Below are positions 24,653 through 35,293 of a stretch of DNA of 64,000 bases, in pieces; the stretch's first letter is position 1; each line of letters opens with the position of its first letter. The position numbers and the translations under genes were made by a program. The stretch spans positions 1-64,000 of the forward strand of contig NZ_PDKC01000012.1 in the NCBI RefSeq assembly GCF_004116495.1. The letters are read 5' to 3'. This DNA is from Arcobacter sp. CECT 8985 (lineage in GTDB: Bacteria > Campylobacterota > Campylobacteria > Campylobacterales > Arcobacteraceae). The notes under the pieces were generated by a model that saw nothing but the letters and a program-made list of their open reading frames with translations, made no database searches and was not told where the DNA came from.

Positions 24653-25177
24653 TATTTTAATACTAATTATTTTTTGATCAATTAAAGGTTTATTTCCTTT
24701 ATATTGTCCAGAAGTAGGAACATCTTCAAGTTTTCTTACAACATCCATTCCTTTTTTTACATAACCAAAAATAGTATGTTTTCCATTAAGCCAATATGTT
24801 GGTGCAGTTGTTATAAAAAATTGACTTCCATTTGTATTTGGTCCTCTATTTGCCATTGCTAGAATACCTGGTTTGTCAAATACTGCATTTGGTGCAAATT
24901 CATCTTTAAATGGCTTTTTCCAAATTGATTCTCCACCTCTACCTGTACCAGTTGGATCTCCACCTTGAATCATAAAGTTTTTAATAATTCTATGGAAAAT
25001 AGTTCCATTATAATATCCATTTTCTGCATGAGTAACAAAGTTTTCTACTGCCTTTGGAGCCAAATCTTTTCTTAGTTGAATTTGTATATCACCTTTTGAT
25101 GTTTTTAAAATAGCAATTGGATTTGCTGCTTGTAACATCAGTACCATAGATGAAATAAGTATAAAAATTTTAAACAT
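24644..25177 (-). CDS. Exported cyclophilin-type peptidyl-prolyl isomerase
   Basis: A 177-residue cyclophilin with an N-terminal signal peptide ([20 protein letters not shown]). The fold is shown by [22 protein letters not shown] (Phe and Arg of the active site near 60-63), [16 protein letters not shown] near 108 and [11 protein letters not shown] near 130. It speeds cis-trans isomerisation of prolyl bonds in exported proteins. It is monocistronic, convergent with the preceding regulator. Confidence 0.93.
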   Translation of the reverse strand: MFKIFILISSMVLMLQAANPIAILKTSKGDIQIQLRKDLAPKAVENFVTHAENGYYNGTIFHRIIKNFMIQGGDPTGTGRGGESIWKKPFKDEFAPNAVFDKPGILAMANRGPNTNGSQFFITTAPTYWLNGKHTIFGYVKKGMDVVRKLEDVPTSGQYKGNKPLIDQKIISIKIKK

Positions 25178-25304
25178 TAAAGCCCTTTATTTTTTTTTGA
25201 AAATAGTATAATATGAATGATTTTAATATAACATTAAAAAAGTAAATTTATAAAATTTTAATAATTGTTTGTTAAAATTAAATACTAAGTTATAAGGATA
25301 ATTT

Positions 25305-25667
25305 ATGGAAAATGCCTCTATGCCACAACCTACATTCTTTATGTTTAAATGTGAACAAAGTGCACCTCCTGGAATGCCAAAACCTGCATGTGTAAATGAA
25401 CAGACTCAAGATTTATTTAATTATTTAGCGCAAAATTTGATGCAAAAAGGTATTATGGGACCAGTTCAAGCAGTAAGAACAGCCTGTCTTGGAAGGTGTC
25501 AATTTGGACCAGTAATGTTAGTTGAACCAGGGCATTATATGTATTGTCAGTTATCTAAGGAAAAAATAGATAAAATAATCGATAATCATATACTAGGCAA
25601 AGAGCCTGTAACTGAGTATTTAATGCCTGAGCAATATTGGTCTGAACCAATAAGTTTAGTAAAATAA
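25305..25667 (+). CDS. Thioredoxin-like [2Fe-2S] ferredoxin-type protein
   Basis: A 120-residue protein of the thioredoxin-like [2Fe-2S] ferredoxin group. The four likely cluster ligands are C16 and C29 in the N-terminal part and C61 and C65 in ACLGRCQFGP; C81 is extra. The fold matches the NuoE C-terminal domain and (2Fe-2S) ferredoxins, but no partner domain is attached. The electron-transfer partner is unknown. It lies 12 bp upstream of panD. Confidence 0.82.
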   Translation: MENASMPQPTFFMFKCEQSAPPGMPKPACVNEQTQDLFNYLAQNLMQKGIMGPVQAVRTACLGRCQFGPVMLVEPGHYMYCQLSKEKIDKIIDNHILGKEPVTEYLMPEQYWSEPISLVK

Positions 25668-25679
25668 AGGGTTAAAAAA

Positions 25680-26063
25680 ATGACATTTGATATGTTATAT
25701 AGCAAAATTCATAGAGCGACAGTTAGTGATGCTAACTTGAACTATGTAGGTTCAATTACAATTGATGAAGAACTTATGAGTGCAGCAAAATTAAGAGTTG
25801 GACAAAAAGTTGATATTGTAAACATCAACAATGGTGAAAGATTTGCTACTTATGTAATAAAAGGTAAAGCTGGCAGTAAAGATATGTGCTTAAATGGAGC
25901 TGCAGCTAGAAAAGTTGAAATTGGAGATAAAATTATTGTAATCTCTTATGCTTCATATAATGAAAAAGAATTGGAAAATTATAAACCAACAGTTGTTCTT
26001 GTAGATGAGAATAACAATGTTGAAACTATAACTAATGAATTAGTAGGAAGTGACTATGTTTGA
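25680..26063 (+). CDS. panD: Aspartate 1-decarboxylase
   Basis: A 127-residue PanD, which makes beta-alanine for pantothenate and coenzyme A. The self-cleavage site G24-S25 is in [11 protein letters not shown]; the new N-terminal serine becomes the pyruvoyl cofactor. The active-site lysine near K9 and the NGAAARK segment (near 74-80) are present. The length is normal. The 3' end overlaps the start of the YbaB gene by 8 bp. Confidence 0.96.
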   Translation: MTFDMLYSKIHRATVSDANLNYVGSITIDEELMSAAKLRVGQKVDIVNINNGERFATYVIKGKAGSKDMCLNGAAARKVEIGDKIIVISYASYNEKELENYKPTVVLVDENNNVETITNELVGSDYV

Positions 26064-26379
26064 TGGAATGGATTTAAGTAAGTTAAACTTAAATGAGATG
26101 ATGAACCAAGTTCAAGAACTGGCAGAAAAAGCAAAAGAAGAAAACTCTTCTAAAATGTTTACTGCAAAAGCAGGTGGAGGAATGGTTGAAATTTCTATTA
26201 ATGGTAATAGTGAAGTAGTAGATTTAAAAATTGATGATTCTTTAATGGACGACAAAGATTCATTACAAATACTGTTAATCTCTTGTATGAACGATGTCTT
26301 AAAACAATCAGATGAAAATAAAAAGATGATGGCCATGAATATGATGGGTGGAATGGGCTCTTTTGGACAAAAATCATAA
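26056..26379 (+). CDS. YbaB/EbfC nucleoid-associated protein
   Basis: A 107-residue DNA-binding protein of the YbaB/EbfC family. It has an N-terminal helix ([20 protein letters not shown]), a beta sheet with [20 protein letters not shown], and a Met-rich C-terminal tail. A GTG at 26050 could be used, but the ATG at 26056 is better spaced from AGGAAG (26045-26050). In E. coli this gene follows dnaX; here it lies between panD and ispA. Confidence 0.88.
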   Translation: MFDGMDLSKLNLNEMMNQVQELAEKAKEENSSKMFTAKAGGGMVEISINGNSEVVDLKIDDSLMDDKDSLQILLISCMNDVLKQSDENKKMMAMNMMGGMGSFGQKS

Positions 26380-27242
26380 TGATGGAACAATTAAGTAAGT
26401 TTGAAGACTATTTACTTAATAATCTTCCCTCTTCAAAAACTTTTCACCCACATTTTCAATCAGCACTTGAAGATATGTTAAAAGCAGGTGGCAAAAGATT
26501 TAGGCCAATGCTTTTACTATCTGTTGTTAATTCTAAAAATCCACTTTTAGTTGAGAATTCACTGCCTGTTGCATTAGGATTAGAGTATTTACATACTTAT
26601 TCTTTGGTTCATGATGACTTACCTGCAATGGATGATGCTGATTTAAGAAGAGGTTTTCAAACATTACACAAAAAATATGATGAAGTTACAGCTATTTTAG
26701 TTGGAGATGCTTTAAATACACATAGTTTTAATCTTCTTGCTAATGCTGCTTTAAGTAATGATATTAAAATTGAATTAATTAAAGTTTTATCAAATGATGG
26801 TGGAATTGATGGAATGATTATTGGGCAAGCAATTGATTGTTATTTTGAGAATCAAAAATTAAAATTAGAACAATTGGAGTTTTTACATATTCATAAAACT
26901 GCAAAATTAATTGCTGCATCACTTAAAATGGGAGCAATTATTGCACAATATGATTTACAGCTTCAAGAAAAACTATATAATTTTGGTATTGATATAGGTT
27001 TACTATTTCAAATTCAAGATGATATTATTGATGAAACACAAAGTGAAGAAGAAGCTGGAAAAACTACTCATAATGATAATTTTAAAAATTCATTTATAAA
27101 TCTACTTGGTTTAGAAGAATCAATAAATGCAGCAGATATGTTAGCAAACAAATGTGAAGATGAATTGAATACATTTAATACTCAATTAAAAGAGTCTTTA
27201 TCTAAATTATTATTTAAATATTTACACAGACACAAGAAATAA
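26379..27242 (+). CDS. ispA: Polyprenyl diphosphate synthase (farnesyl/geranyl diphosphate synthase)
   Basis: A 287-residue trans-prenyltransferase. The first Asp-rich motif is HDDLPAMDD (78-86) and the second is QDDIID near 217; GGKRFRP near 37-43 binds the allylic diphosphate. The two-residue insertion in the first motif (DDxxxxD) is that of short-chain FPP synthases such as IspA. It supplies prenyl chains for undecaprenyl phosphate and menaquinone. The TAATG overlap with the YbaB stop indicates coupling. ATG at 26382 is an alternative start. Confidence 0.92.
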   Translation: MMEQLSKFEDYLLNNLPSSKTFHPHFQSALEDMLKAGGKRFRPMLLLSVVNSKNPLLVENSLPVALGLEYLHTYSLVHDDLPAMDDADLRRGFQTLHKKYDEVTAILVGDALNTHSFNLLANAALSNDIKIELIKVLSNDGGIDGMIIGQAIDCYFENQKLKLEQLEFLHIHKTAKLIAASLKMGAIIAQYDLQLQEKLYNFGIDIGLLFQIQDDIIDETQSEEEAGKTTHNDNFKNSFINLLGLEESINAADMLANKCEDELNTFNTQLKESLSKLLFKYLHRHKK

Positions 27243-27273
27243 ATAAACTTTTAGTCAAATTAACTCAAACCAC

Positions 27274-27302
27274 TTGACAAAAAAAGAAAAATTTTATAAA
27301 AT
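27274..27302 (+). promoter_or_regulatory. groESL promoter
   Basis: TTGACA (27274-27279) and TAAAAT (27297-27302) are separated by 17 bp, giving a good sigma-70 promoter directly before the CIRCE element. Confidence 0.75.
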
Positions 27303-27329
27303 TTAGCACTCAAAAAAATAGAGTGCTAA
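27303..27329 (+). promoter_or_regulatory. CIRCE operator (HrcA binding site)
   Basis: TTAGCACTC-N9-GAGTGCTAA is an exact match to the CIRCE consensus, lying between the promoter and groES. HrcA bound here represses groESL until heat shock. The hrcA gene is not in the window. Confidence 0.95.
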
Positions 27330-27361
27330 TTTAATTTTTAAACTTGATAGGAGATACTATA

Positions 27362-27619
27362 ATGAATTTTAAACCACTAGGTGAAAGAGTTCTTGTAAAA
27401 AGAACAGAAGTTGAAAACAAAACTGCAAGTGGAATTTATATTCCTGATAATGCAAAAGAGAAACCACAAACAGCTAAAGTATTAGCAATTGGTTCAAAAG
27501 TTGAAGATGTTAAAGTGGGTGATACTGTAGTATTCGAACAATTTAGAGGTACAGAGTTAAATTTAGAAGGTGAAGAATACTTAGTTTTAAATGTTGAAAA
27601 TATTATTGGAGTTATGTAA
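27362..27619 (+). CDS. groES: Co-chaperonin GroES
   Basis: An 85-residue GroES, the heptameric lid of the GroEL chamber. NFKPLGERVLVKRTE and a mobile-loop segment (ENKTASGIYIPDNAKEKPQ) are visible. An upstream in-frame TTG (27344) is unlikely; the ATG at 27362 has TAGGAG 9 bp before it and gives the usual N-terminus. It is the first gene of the CIRCE-controlled operon. Confidence 0.97.
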   Translation: MNFKPLGERVLVKRTEVENKTASGIYIPDNAKEKPQTAKVLAIGSKVEDVKVGDTVVFEQFRGTELNLEGEEYLVLNVENIIGVM

Positions 27620-27668
27620 TATTGGCTAGTCCAATTACATTAACACACTTTTTAAATACAAAAAATAA

Positions 27669-29315
<1,647 letters not shown>

Positions 29316-29331
29316 TCTAAAGATTACTTAT

Positions 29332-29357
29332 AAAACAAAGGCACTTGCCTTTGTTTT
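29332..29357 (+). terminator. Rho-independent terminator after groEL
   Basis: AAAACAAAGGC and GCCTTTGTTTT pair around an ACTT loop and are followed by a run of T. It is one of the most G+C-stable hairpins in the window. Confidence 0.85.
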
Positions 29358-29485
29358 ACTTTTTTTATTTTAATTCTTCTCACTACTTTCTCTCTTAAAT
29401 ATTTTTGTGTAAATTTAACTAAATTAAAAAAAATGATAATAATTAAGTTTATTAAATATAAAAAAATCATTTTTTTTTGCTAAAC

Positions 29486-29491
29486 TATAAT
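29486..29491 (+). promoter_or_regulatory. -10 box of the chemoreceptor gene
   Basis: A perfect TATAAT lies 27 bp upstream of the ATG, preceded by a T-run at 29469-29478. This is the usual housekeeping promoter pattern in Campylobacterota. Confidence 0.5.
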
Positions 29492-29517
29492 AGATTTATT
29501 AAAAGGGAGAGTTTATT

Positions 29518-31605
29518 ATGAGTATTAAAAATAAAATAATTGGTTCATTTACAATATTAATTGTTATTTTAGTTTTATCAAATATTTATGTTGCACATAA
29601 TATTAATAAAATTAAAACTAATGTAACAAATTTAGTTCACAAAGATTTTAAAGGAATTGATTCATTACTTGAAGGTGATAGGGATTCTTACCAATCAAAT
29701 ATTGCTTTATCTCAGATAATAAACTATGGGCTTACTTTTTTACTTGAAGCTGATAGAGATTCATCTCAGTCAAAAGTGTATGTTTCAATGATGATTAATA
29801 CGAATGAAAAAGAAAAAATCGAAAATTTTAAAAAAAGTGTAAAAAGCAATTTGAATCAAGTTAAAGAAAGATTTGATAAGTTTAGAGCTCTTCTTTTACC
29901 AGAAATGCAACATAAAAAAGATAGATTTGATAAGTTTTATAAGTTATATTCAAAGGTGAAGTCTGATACTTATAAATTATTATCTTATATTGATAAAAAT
30001 GACTTTAGAGAATCTAAAATTTATTATTTTAATAATTACTTAAAAGATTATAATTCAATGCGTAATATCTTGGATGAATTAACTGAAAATACATATAAAA
30101 TAATAGCAAAAAATCAAAAAAATAGTGATGAAGCTATTAACTCTTCTTTTAATACTTTTATTGTTGTATCACTATTTAGTATTCTAGTTGCAATATTTTT
30201 CTCTTTTTACTTAAGTAGAATAATTAAAACAAGAATAAATGATTTTAATTTAGGCTTACTAAACTTCTTCTCATACTTAAATAATGAGACTTCAAATGTT
30301 AAACTATTAAGTACAAAAGAAAAAGATGAGATTGCTAATTTATCAGATATTGTAAATCAAAATATTGAAAAAACTAAATCAATACTTGAAAAAGATGATG
30401 CATTAATAGAAGATGTTAAGCGTGTGGTTGAAGAGGTTAAAAATGGTAATTTAAATGAAAAAGTTAAATTATCGACTAATAATAAAGGTTTAGAAGAATT
30501 AAAAACAATCTTTAATGAAATGCTAACAGTTATATCAAAAACTATATCAAATGATTTAAATAAAATTAAATTTGCATTAGAAGAGTTCCAAAAATTAAAT
30601 TTTACGCACAGAATAGAAAATGCAAGTGGTGGAACAGTTGAAGGTTTAAACGGACTTGCAAATATTATTAATGACATGTTGGTAAACAATAAAACAAATG
30701 GTATAACTTTACAAAATAGTGCAACAACATTACTTGAAAATGTAGATATATTAAGTAGATCATCAAATGAAGCAGCAGCAAGTTTAGAAGAAACAGCAGC
30801 AGCAATTGAAGAAATTACTTCAAATATTAAACATAATACTGAAAATGTTGTAAAAATGGCAAATAATGCAAATGAACTTAAATCTTCTGCAAATGAAGGA
30901 GAAGAACTAGCAACAAAAACTACAAAAGCAATGGATACTATAAATGAACAAACACAATCAATCGCAGAAGCAATTACTGTAATTGATAAAATTGCATTCC
31001 AAACAAATATTTTATCATTAAATGCAGCTGTAGAAGCAGCAACTGCAGGTGAAGCTGGTAAAGGATTTGCAGTTGTTGCACAAGAAGTAAGAAATCTTGC
31101 AAGTAGAAGTGCAGAAGCAGCTAAAGAGATTAAAGAGTTAGTTGAAACTGCAACATTAAAAGCTAATGATGGCAAAACAATATCTGATAAAATGATAGTA
31201 GGATACTCTAGTTTAAATAAAAATATATCTTTAACTTTAGATTTAATTAGTGATGTTGAAACAGCTAGTAAAGAGCAACAAACAGGAATTAGTCAAATAA
31301 ATGATACTGTTAATATGTTGGATAGACAAACTCAACAAAATGCGTCAGTTGCAAATGAAACAAAAACTATTGCAAATGAAACATCTACTATTGCAAATGA
31401 TATTGTAAAAGATGCAAATGAGAAAAACTTTATTGGAAAAGATGAAGTAGATAAAAATCTAAAAAAAAGTAACTCTTCTAATAATTTAACTAACAACTCT
31501 TTTGAAAGTACAAAAAAAGCTGATAGTGTAAAATCACAAAAAGTAGATATGAAACCTAAAACAGTAAAAGATACTACAAGTGATGATGAATGGGAGAGCT
31601 TTTAA
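29518..31605 (+). CDS. Methyl-accepting chemotaxis protein with C-terminal docking peptide
   Basis: A 695-residue transmembrane chemoreceptor. Helix 1 (about 9-27) and helix 2 (about 212-233) enclose a helical periplasmic domain of about 185 residues with two copies of LLExDRDSxQS (50-60 and 75-85). HAMP-like segments follow. The signalling tip has [20 protein letters not shown] and [15 protein letters not shown] near 495-530. After a flexible linker the protein ends DEWESF, like the xWxxF pentapeptide that binds CheR (and CheB) in E. coli Tar and Tsr. The ligand is unknown. It is monocistronic. Confidence 0.93.
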   Translation: MSIKNKIIGSFTILIVILVLSNIYVAHNINKIKTNVTNLVHKDFKGIDSLLEGDRDSYQSNIALSQIINYGLTFLLEADRDSSQSKVYVSMMINTNEKEKIENFKKSVKSNLNQVKERFDKFRALLLPEMQHKKDRFDKFYKLYSKVKSDTYKLLSYIDKNDFRESKIYYFNNYLKDYNSMRNILDELTENTYKIIAKNQKNSDEAINSSFNTFIVVSLFSILVAIFFSFYLSRIIKTRINDFNLGLLNFFSYLNNETSNVKLLSTKEKDEIANLSDIVNQNIEKTKSILEKDDALIEDVKRVVEEVKNGNLNEKVKLSTNNKGLEELKTIFNEMLTVISKTISNDLNKIKFALEEFQKLNFTHRIENASGGTVEGLNGLANIINDMLVNNKTNGITLQNSATTLLENVDILSRSSNEAAASLEETAAAIEEITSNIKHNTENVVKMANNANELKSSANEGEELATKTTKAMDTINEQTQSIAEAITVIDKIAFQTNILSLNAAVEAATAGEAGKGFAVVAQEVRNLASRSAEAAKEIKELVETATLKANDGKTISDKMIVGYSSLNKNISLTLDLISDVETASKEQQTGISQINDTVNMLDRQTQQNASVANETKTIANETSTIANDIVKDANEKNFIGKDEVDKNLKKSNSSNNLTNNSFESTKKADSVKSQKVDMKPKTVKDTTSDDEWESF

Positions 31606-31610
31606 AGCAT

Positions 31611-31784
31611 AAAAAAAGGTGAAGATTTCAAACCTTCACCTTTTCTAATGGTAGAAATAAATAATTTTATTCCCCAAGTCTTTACTATTGACTTATGTTA
31701 TTTTTAGTTTGTAACAGTGCTAAGATATTCTTTTAAATTATCTATTTAAAACTCCTATTTCTTCATACCTCCGTTACATTGGAT
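31611..31784 (-). ncRNA. Candidate stand-alone small RNA, about 174 nt
   Basis: An extended -10 (TGCTATACT, 31799-31791) on the minus strand predicts a transcript starting near 31784. It would end at the hairpin 31644-31614, which gives a run of 7 T on this strand. No ORF above 13 codons fits. The RNA can fold: UGUAAC (31778-31773) pairs with GUUACA (31715-31710); UUAUCCAA (31786-31779) pairs with UUGG plus AUAA (31677-31674 and 31670-31667), leaving a 3-nt bulge; AAGUC (31694-31690) pairs with GACUU (31680-31676). It contains two SD-like motifs (GGAGG, AGGAG). It does not resemble 6S, SRP, tmRNA or RNase P RNA as I know them. Confidence 0.45.
31614..31644. terminator. Bidirectional terminator after the chemoreceptor gene
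   Basis: AAAAGGTGAAG and CTTCACCTTTT pair over 11 bp around a 9-nt loop. On the plus strand it ends the chemoreceptor transcript; on the minus strand it has the better T-run (7 T) and would end the candidate small RNA. Confidence 0.8.
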
Positions 31785-31790
31785 AAAGTA

Positions 31791-31799
31791 AGTATAGCA
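31791..31799 (-). promoter_or_regulatory. Extended -10 promoter of the candidate small RNA
   Basis: Read on the minus strand, TGCTATACT matches TGnTATAAT in all but one position. It lies inside an ATAAAGT/ACTTTAT inverted repeat (31784-31806), which could be an operator or chance. Confidence 0.5.
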
Positions 31800-31863
31800 C
31801 TTTATTACCTTAAATGTAAATTAAATTATAAATATAAATTTAAAAAAAATATAATAAAAATAA

Positions 31864-32457
31864 CTAAATTATGTAATAATTATTTATATTTTTTAAAGAT
31901 TTATGATGAAGGTCGATATAGTAGTCATTTGAATTAGTTTTAATGGAATAAAAATCAACTGCATTTAGAGTAATTATTTTTTCTAAATTATCTAAATTTT
32001 TATATTTATCAAAATGAAAATGAGTTTTTATATATTTATCTTGATAATTATCAAAGTCATAAGTGTTCAAATTTTTATTTATATTAAAGTTTTTAACAAT
32101 AGTTTCACCTCTTTGTTTAGTTGCTGGGCAAGTTTTATCTATATAAATTGAATTATCTAAATGAGGACTTAAAGGATAATTTTTACAAATTGATGGCCTT
32201 TGATCATATATTGTACATTTGAAATCTTTATTATATTGGCAAAGTGATTTTCCATTTGTTAAAAGTATTACAGGTTTTAAAAAACCTAATTCTCCTAATA
32301 TAAATACTATTGGAAAGTTTTTATATACTTCTTCAAAATCTTCTAAAATTATTTGTGCAAATAAAGAACCTTCTCTTCCATCACAACATAAAGCTTCACA
32401 AGAATCGCAAGAACTAAAATAGTATGTTTTATTTTCAACTTTTTCAAATGTTTTCAT
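31864..32457 (-). CDS. YkgJ-family cysteine-cluster protein
   Basis: A 197-residue cytoplasmic protein with the YkgJ-type cysteine pattern: C17, C20, C24 and C25 in CDSCEALCC, then LCQYN, a second cluster CTIYDQRPSICKNYP near 87-101 and a last Cys near 115. Such proteins probably bind a zinc ion or iron-sulfur cluster; no activity is established for most of the family. It is monocistronic and divergent from suhB. Confidence 0.85.
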   Translation of the reverse strand: MKTFEKVENKTYYFSSCDSCEALCCDGREGSLFAQIILEDFEEVYKNFPIVFILGELGFLKPVILLTNGKSLCQYNKDFKCTIYDQRPSICKNYPLSPHLDNSIYIDKTCPATKQRGETIVKNFNINKNLNTYDFDNYQDKYIKTHFHFDKYKNLDNLEKIITLNAVDFYSIKTNSNDYYIDLHHKSLKNINNYYII

Positions 32458-32503
32458 ACAAAGTTTTTATCATAATTTATTTTATTTTTTTATAAATTAA
32501 CTG

Positions 32504-32512
32504 TGCTAAAAT
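32504..32512 (+). promoter_or_regulatory. Extended -10 promoter of the inositol monophosphatase gene
   Basis: TGCTAAAAT, the same element seen before the DUF445 gene, lies 22 bp upstream of the ATG at 32534. Confidence 0.5.
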
Positions 32513-32533
32513 AAACAAAAATCAGGAAATACA

Positions 32534-33304
32534 ATGAAAAAGAAATTAATTAAGATTATAAAAGATGCCTCAAAGATATTAGTAGAAGGCTATCATGATA
32601 ATAAACAAATTAAATTTAAAGCAAAAAAAGATTTAGTAACAAATTATGATGTTGCTGTAGAAAATTATCTAAAAGAACAGTTTTTAAAACATTTTAAAAA
32701 TTTTAATGTAATTGCAGAAGAGTCAGACAATAAAAATTTGGAATTTAATAACTCAATTATTGTTGATCCAATTGATGGAACTACTAATTTTGTAAATAAA
32801 GTTCCTCATACTGCAATTTCAGTTGGTGTATATAAAAATAAAAAACCATATATTGGTATAGTTTATAATCCTATTTTAGATGAATTATATTATGCAAAAG
32901 TTAAAAAAGGAGCTTTTTTAAATGGTAAAAAAATTTCAATATCCAAAGAGAATAATTTTCAAAAGTCATTGATTTCAACTGGATTTCCTTATTCAAATGG
33001 AAGTTGTGAAGATGACTTAAATATGGTTTTAAAACAGATGAAAAATGTCTTACCTAATTGTCAAGATATAAGAAGACTAGGTTCTGCAGCACTTGATTTA
33101 TGTTATGTGGCAAGAGGAACTTATGAAGGATATTATGAAATGAATTTGAAAGCTTGGGATGTAAGCGCAGGAATAATAATTTTAAAAGAAGCAGGTGGAA
33201 AAGTATCAAATGAAAAAGGCAAAAAATATACTCTTTTCAAAGATAAATATATTGTTGCTACAAATAAAAAAATACATAAGAAATTATTGCAGCATTTAAA
33301 ATAA
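32534..33304 (+). CDS. suhB: Inositol monophosphatase family protein
   Basis: A 256-residue Mg2+-dependent phosphatase of the inositol monophosphatase family. Metal ligands lie in AEESD (E62/E63) and VDPIDGTTNF (D78, D81), and in the C-terminal WDVSAG motif near 203. In E. coli SuhB also acts in rRNA transcription; whether it does so here is unknown. In Campylobacter a similar gene is part of the accD-rlmH-dksA neighbourhood, which follows here after glmS and metK. Confidence 0.9.
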   Translation: MKKKLIKIIKDASKILVEGYHDNKQIKFKAKKDLVTNYDVAVENYLKEQFLKHFKNFNVIAEESDNKNLEFNNSIIVDPIDGTTNFVNKVPHTAISVGVYKNKKPYIGIVYNPILDELYYAKVKKGAFLNGKKISISKENNFQKSLISTGFPYSNGSCEDDLNMVLKQMKNVLPNCQDIRRLGSAALDLCYVARGTYEGYYEMNLKAWDVSAGIIILKEAGGKVSNEKGKKYTLFKDKYIVATNKKIHKKLLQHLK

Positions 33305-33336
33305 GCCCTAAAAGCAGTTTTTTAACAAAATTACAA

Positions 33337-33342
33337 TATAAT
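33337..33342 (+). promoter_or_regulatory. -10 box of glmS
   Basis: A perfect TATAAT lies 36 bp upstream of the glmS start, in the 73-bp gap after suhB. A TTTTTT run (33318-33323) lies near the -35 position. Confidence 0.45.
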
Positions 33343-33377
33343 ATCAGCTTCAATTTAAAAAATAAGGTCAATAATTA

Positions 33378-35180
33378 ATGTGTGGAATAGTAGGTTATCT
33401 TGGAAATAAAAACACAACAAAGATTTTGCTTGAAGGTTTAAAAGAACTTGAATATAGAGGTTATGATTCTGCTGGTTTAGCATTATTAAATGGTGAAGAT
33501 ATTGAAGTATATAAAGCCTTAGGAAAATTAGAAAACTTAAGAGAAAAAACTAAAAATATTTTAAATAATAGTTTTGAATTAGGTATTGGGCATACAAGAT
33601 GGGCAACACATGGTAAACCTACAGAACTTAATGCACATCCACATTCTGGGCAATACTCATATATTGTTCATAATGGAATTATTGAAAATTATAAAGAGAT
33701 AAAAGATTCTTTATTATTACAAGGTCATAAATTTATCTCTCAAACAGATACAGAAGTAATCGTTCACTTATTTGAAAATATTAATAATAAAATTAATGAT
33801 CCAAAACAAGCTTTTAAAGATACAATATCAAAACTAAAAGGTGCTTTTTCAATCCTTTTAGTTACAAAAGCAGATCCAAATAAAATATACTTTTTTAAAA
33901 ATGGAAGTCCTTTAATTGTAGCAAAAGGTAATGAAAAACAGGAGTTTTTATTTGCTTCTTCTGATGCACCTTTAATTGGATTAGCACAAAATGCAATTTA
34001 CTTGGAAGATGGAGTAGGTGGTGTTGTTAGTAAAGAAGAACTAGAAATATTTAGTGACAATTATATTTGGAGTATATTACCAACTTCAAAACAGTTTGCT
34101 CAAAAAAATGGACATAGATTTTTTATGGAAAAAGAGATTTATGAGCAAGGTGATGTTGTTAGTGATTGTATGCTTGGAAGAGTTAAAGATAATGAAATTA
34201 ATTTTGATGAAATAGATAGTTCTATTTTAGATGGAATTAATGAAATTAAAATTTGTGCATGTGGTACAAGTTATCATGCAAGTATGGCATCTGCTTATTT
34301 ATTTGAAAGATTAAGCAAAATAAGATGTAATGTAGAAATAGCAAGTGAATTTAGATATAAAGAACCACTTTTAACTAATGATACTTTATTTATTGTTGTA
34401 TCTCAAAGTGGAGAAACAGCTGATACACTTGAAGCTTTAAAAATGGCAAAAAATGCAGGACTTAAAACTTTAGTTGTATGTAATGTAAATAACTCTTCAA
34501 TGACAAGAGTTGCTAATAATACAATTTTGACAAGAGCTGGAATAGAAAAAGGTGTTGCATCAACAAAAGCTTTTTCTACACAAACAGTTGTATTGTGGAT
34601 GCTTTCTTTATATTTTGCAAAAATAAAAAGTAGTTTATCAAAAGAGCTACTACAAAAAGAAATACAAGCATTAAGCCAAGTTCCAAAAGTATTAGTTGTA
34701 AATAATAAGTTACATGAAAAAACAAGAAGGTTATCAAAAAGATATCTTCATGGACATGGTTTTTTCTTTATAGGAAGAGATGTATTTTATCCACTTGCAC
34801 TAGAAGGTGCTTTAAAACTTAAAGAGATTTCATATTTACATGCAGAAGGTTATCCTTCTGGTGAGATGAAACATGGACCAATTGCTTTAGCAGACCCTGA
34901 ATTGTTTACTATTGCATTGATGCCAAAAAATTCTCTTTATGAAAAAGTTAAATCGAATGTTGAAGAATTAAGTGCTAGAGATAGTACTATTTGCTCAATT
35001 TCACCACTTCACTTTGAGTTAAGTGATGATTTTATAAAAACTAATGATAGAGATCATTATATGTTAGAATTTTTTGAGATGTTAGTTGTTTTACAACTTT
35101 TATCTATGGAGATTTCTATTAGATTAGGAAATGATGTTGATATGCCAAGAAATTTGGCTAAATCTGTAACAGTAGAGTAA
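33378..35180 (+). CDS. glmS: Glucosamine-6-phosphate synthase (glutamine-hydrolysing)
   Basis: A 600-residue GlmS that makes glucosamine-6-phosphate from fructose-6-phosphate and glutamine, the first step to UDP-GlcNAc. The N-terminal Ntn amidotransferase begins MCGIVGYLG, with the catalytic Cys exposed after Met removal, and GIGHTRWATHG near 72. Two SIS domains follow (CGTSYHASMA, SQSGETADTL near 350 and GYPSGEMKHGP near 492). The C-terminus ends LAKSVTVE as in the family. No glmS ribozyme is visible upstream. Confidence 0.98.
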   Translation: MCGIVGYLGNKNTTKILLEGLKELEYRGYDSAGLALLNGEDIEVYKALGKLENLREKTKNILNNSFELGIGHTRWATHGKPTELNAHPHSGQYSYIVHNGIIENYKEIKDSLLLQGHKFISQTDTEVIVHLFENINNKINDPKQAFKDTISKLKGAFSILLVTKADPNKIYFFKNGSPLIVAKGNEKQEFLFASSDAPLIGLAQNAIYLEDGVGGVVSKEELEIFSDNYIWSILPTSKQFAQKNGHRFFMEKEIYEQGDVVSDCMLGRVKDNEINFDEIDSSILDGINEIKICACGTSYHASMASAYLFERLSKIRCNVEIASEFRYKEPLLTNDTLFIVVSQSGETADTLEALKMAKNAGLKTLVVCNVNNSSMTRVANNTILTRAGIEKGVASTKAFSTQTVVLWMLSLYFAKIKSSLSKELLQKEIQALSQVPKVLVVNNKLHEKTRRLSKRYLHGHGFFFIGRDVFYPLALEGALKLKEISYLHAEGYPSGEMKHGPIALADPELFTIALMPKNSLYEKVKSNVEELSARDSTICSISPLHFELSDDFIKTNDRDHYMLEFFEMLVVLQLLSMEISIRLGNDVDMPRNLAKSVTVE

Positions 35181-35241
35181 AATTCAACAATTTGCTGTGA
35201 TATTTGTTATTTTTTATACAGCAATAACATAATTAAAAATA

Positions 35242-35293
35242 ATGGAAAACAAAAATGGAAAACCTAAAAGGAAAACAAAGATGGAAAACAAAA
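35242..35293 (+). repeat. Short imperfect direct repeats over the metK start
   Basis: ATGGAAAAC occurs at 35242, 35255 and 35281, and GGAAAACAAAG at 35270. The first and third copies are in the same frame and encode MENK; the second is out of frame. This looks like local slippage duplication of the translation start region. Confidence 0.6.

Noticed and set aside
30357-31175. 272-codon open frame on the minus strand inside the chemoreceptor gene
   Set aside because: It is the shadow of the coiled-coil signalling domain, rich in Ala, Ser and Phe from complementary codons, with no ribosome-binding site; the plus-strand receptor is clear.
31700-31780. Tiny ORFs on the minus strand (MKK stop, and a 13-codon frame) in the candidate RNA
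   Set aside because: The GGAGG is only 1 nt from the first ATG, and the second frame has no accepted start codon.
31611-31784. Assignment of the candidate RNA as 6S RNA
   Set aside because: Size fits, but the complementary segments form a branched fold and not the single long hairpin with a central bubble that defines 6S RNA.
33305-33377. glmS ribozyme before glmS
   Set aside because: The gap is only 73 bp and AT-rich, too short for the ribozyme core, which is known mainly from Firmicutes.
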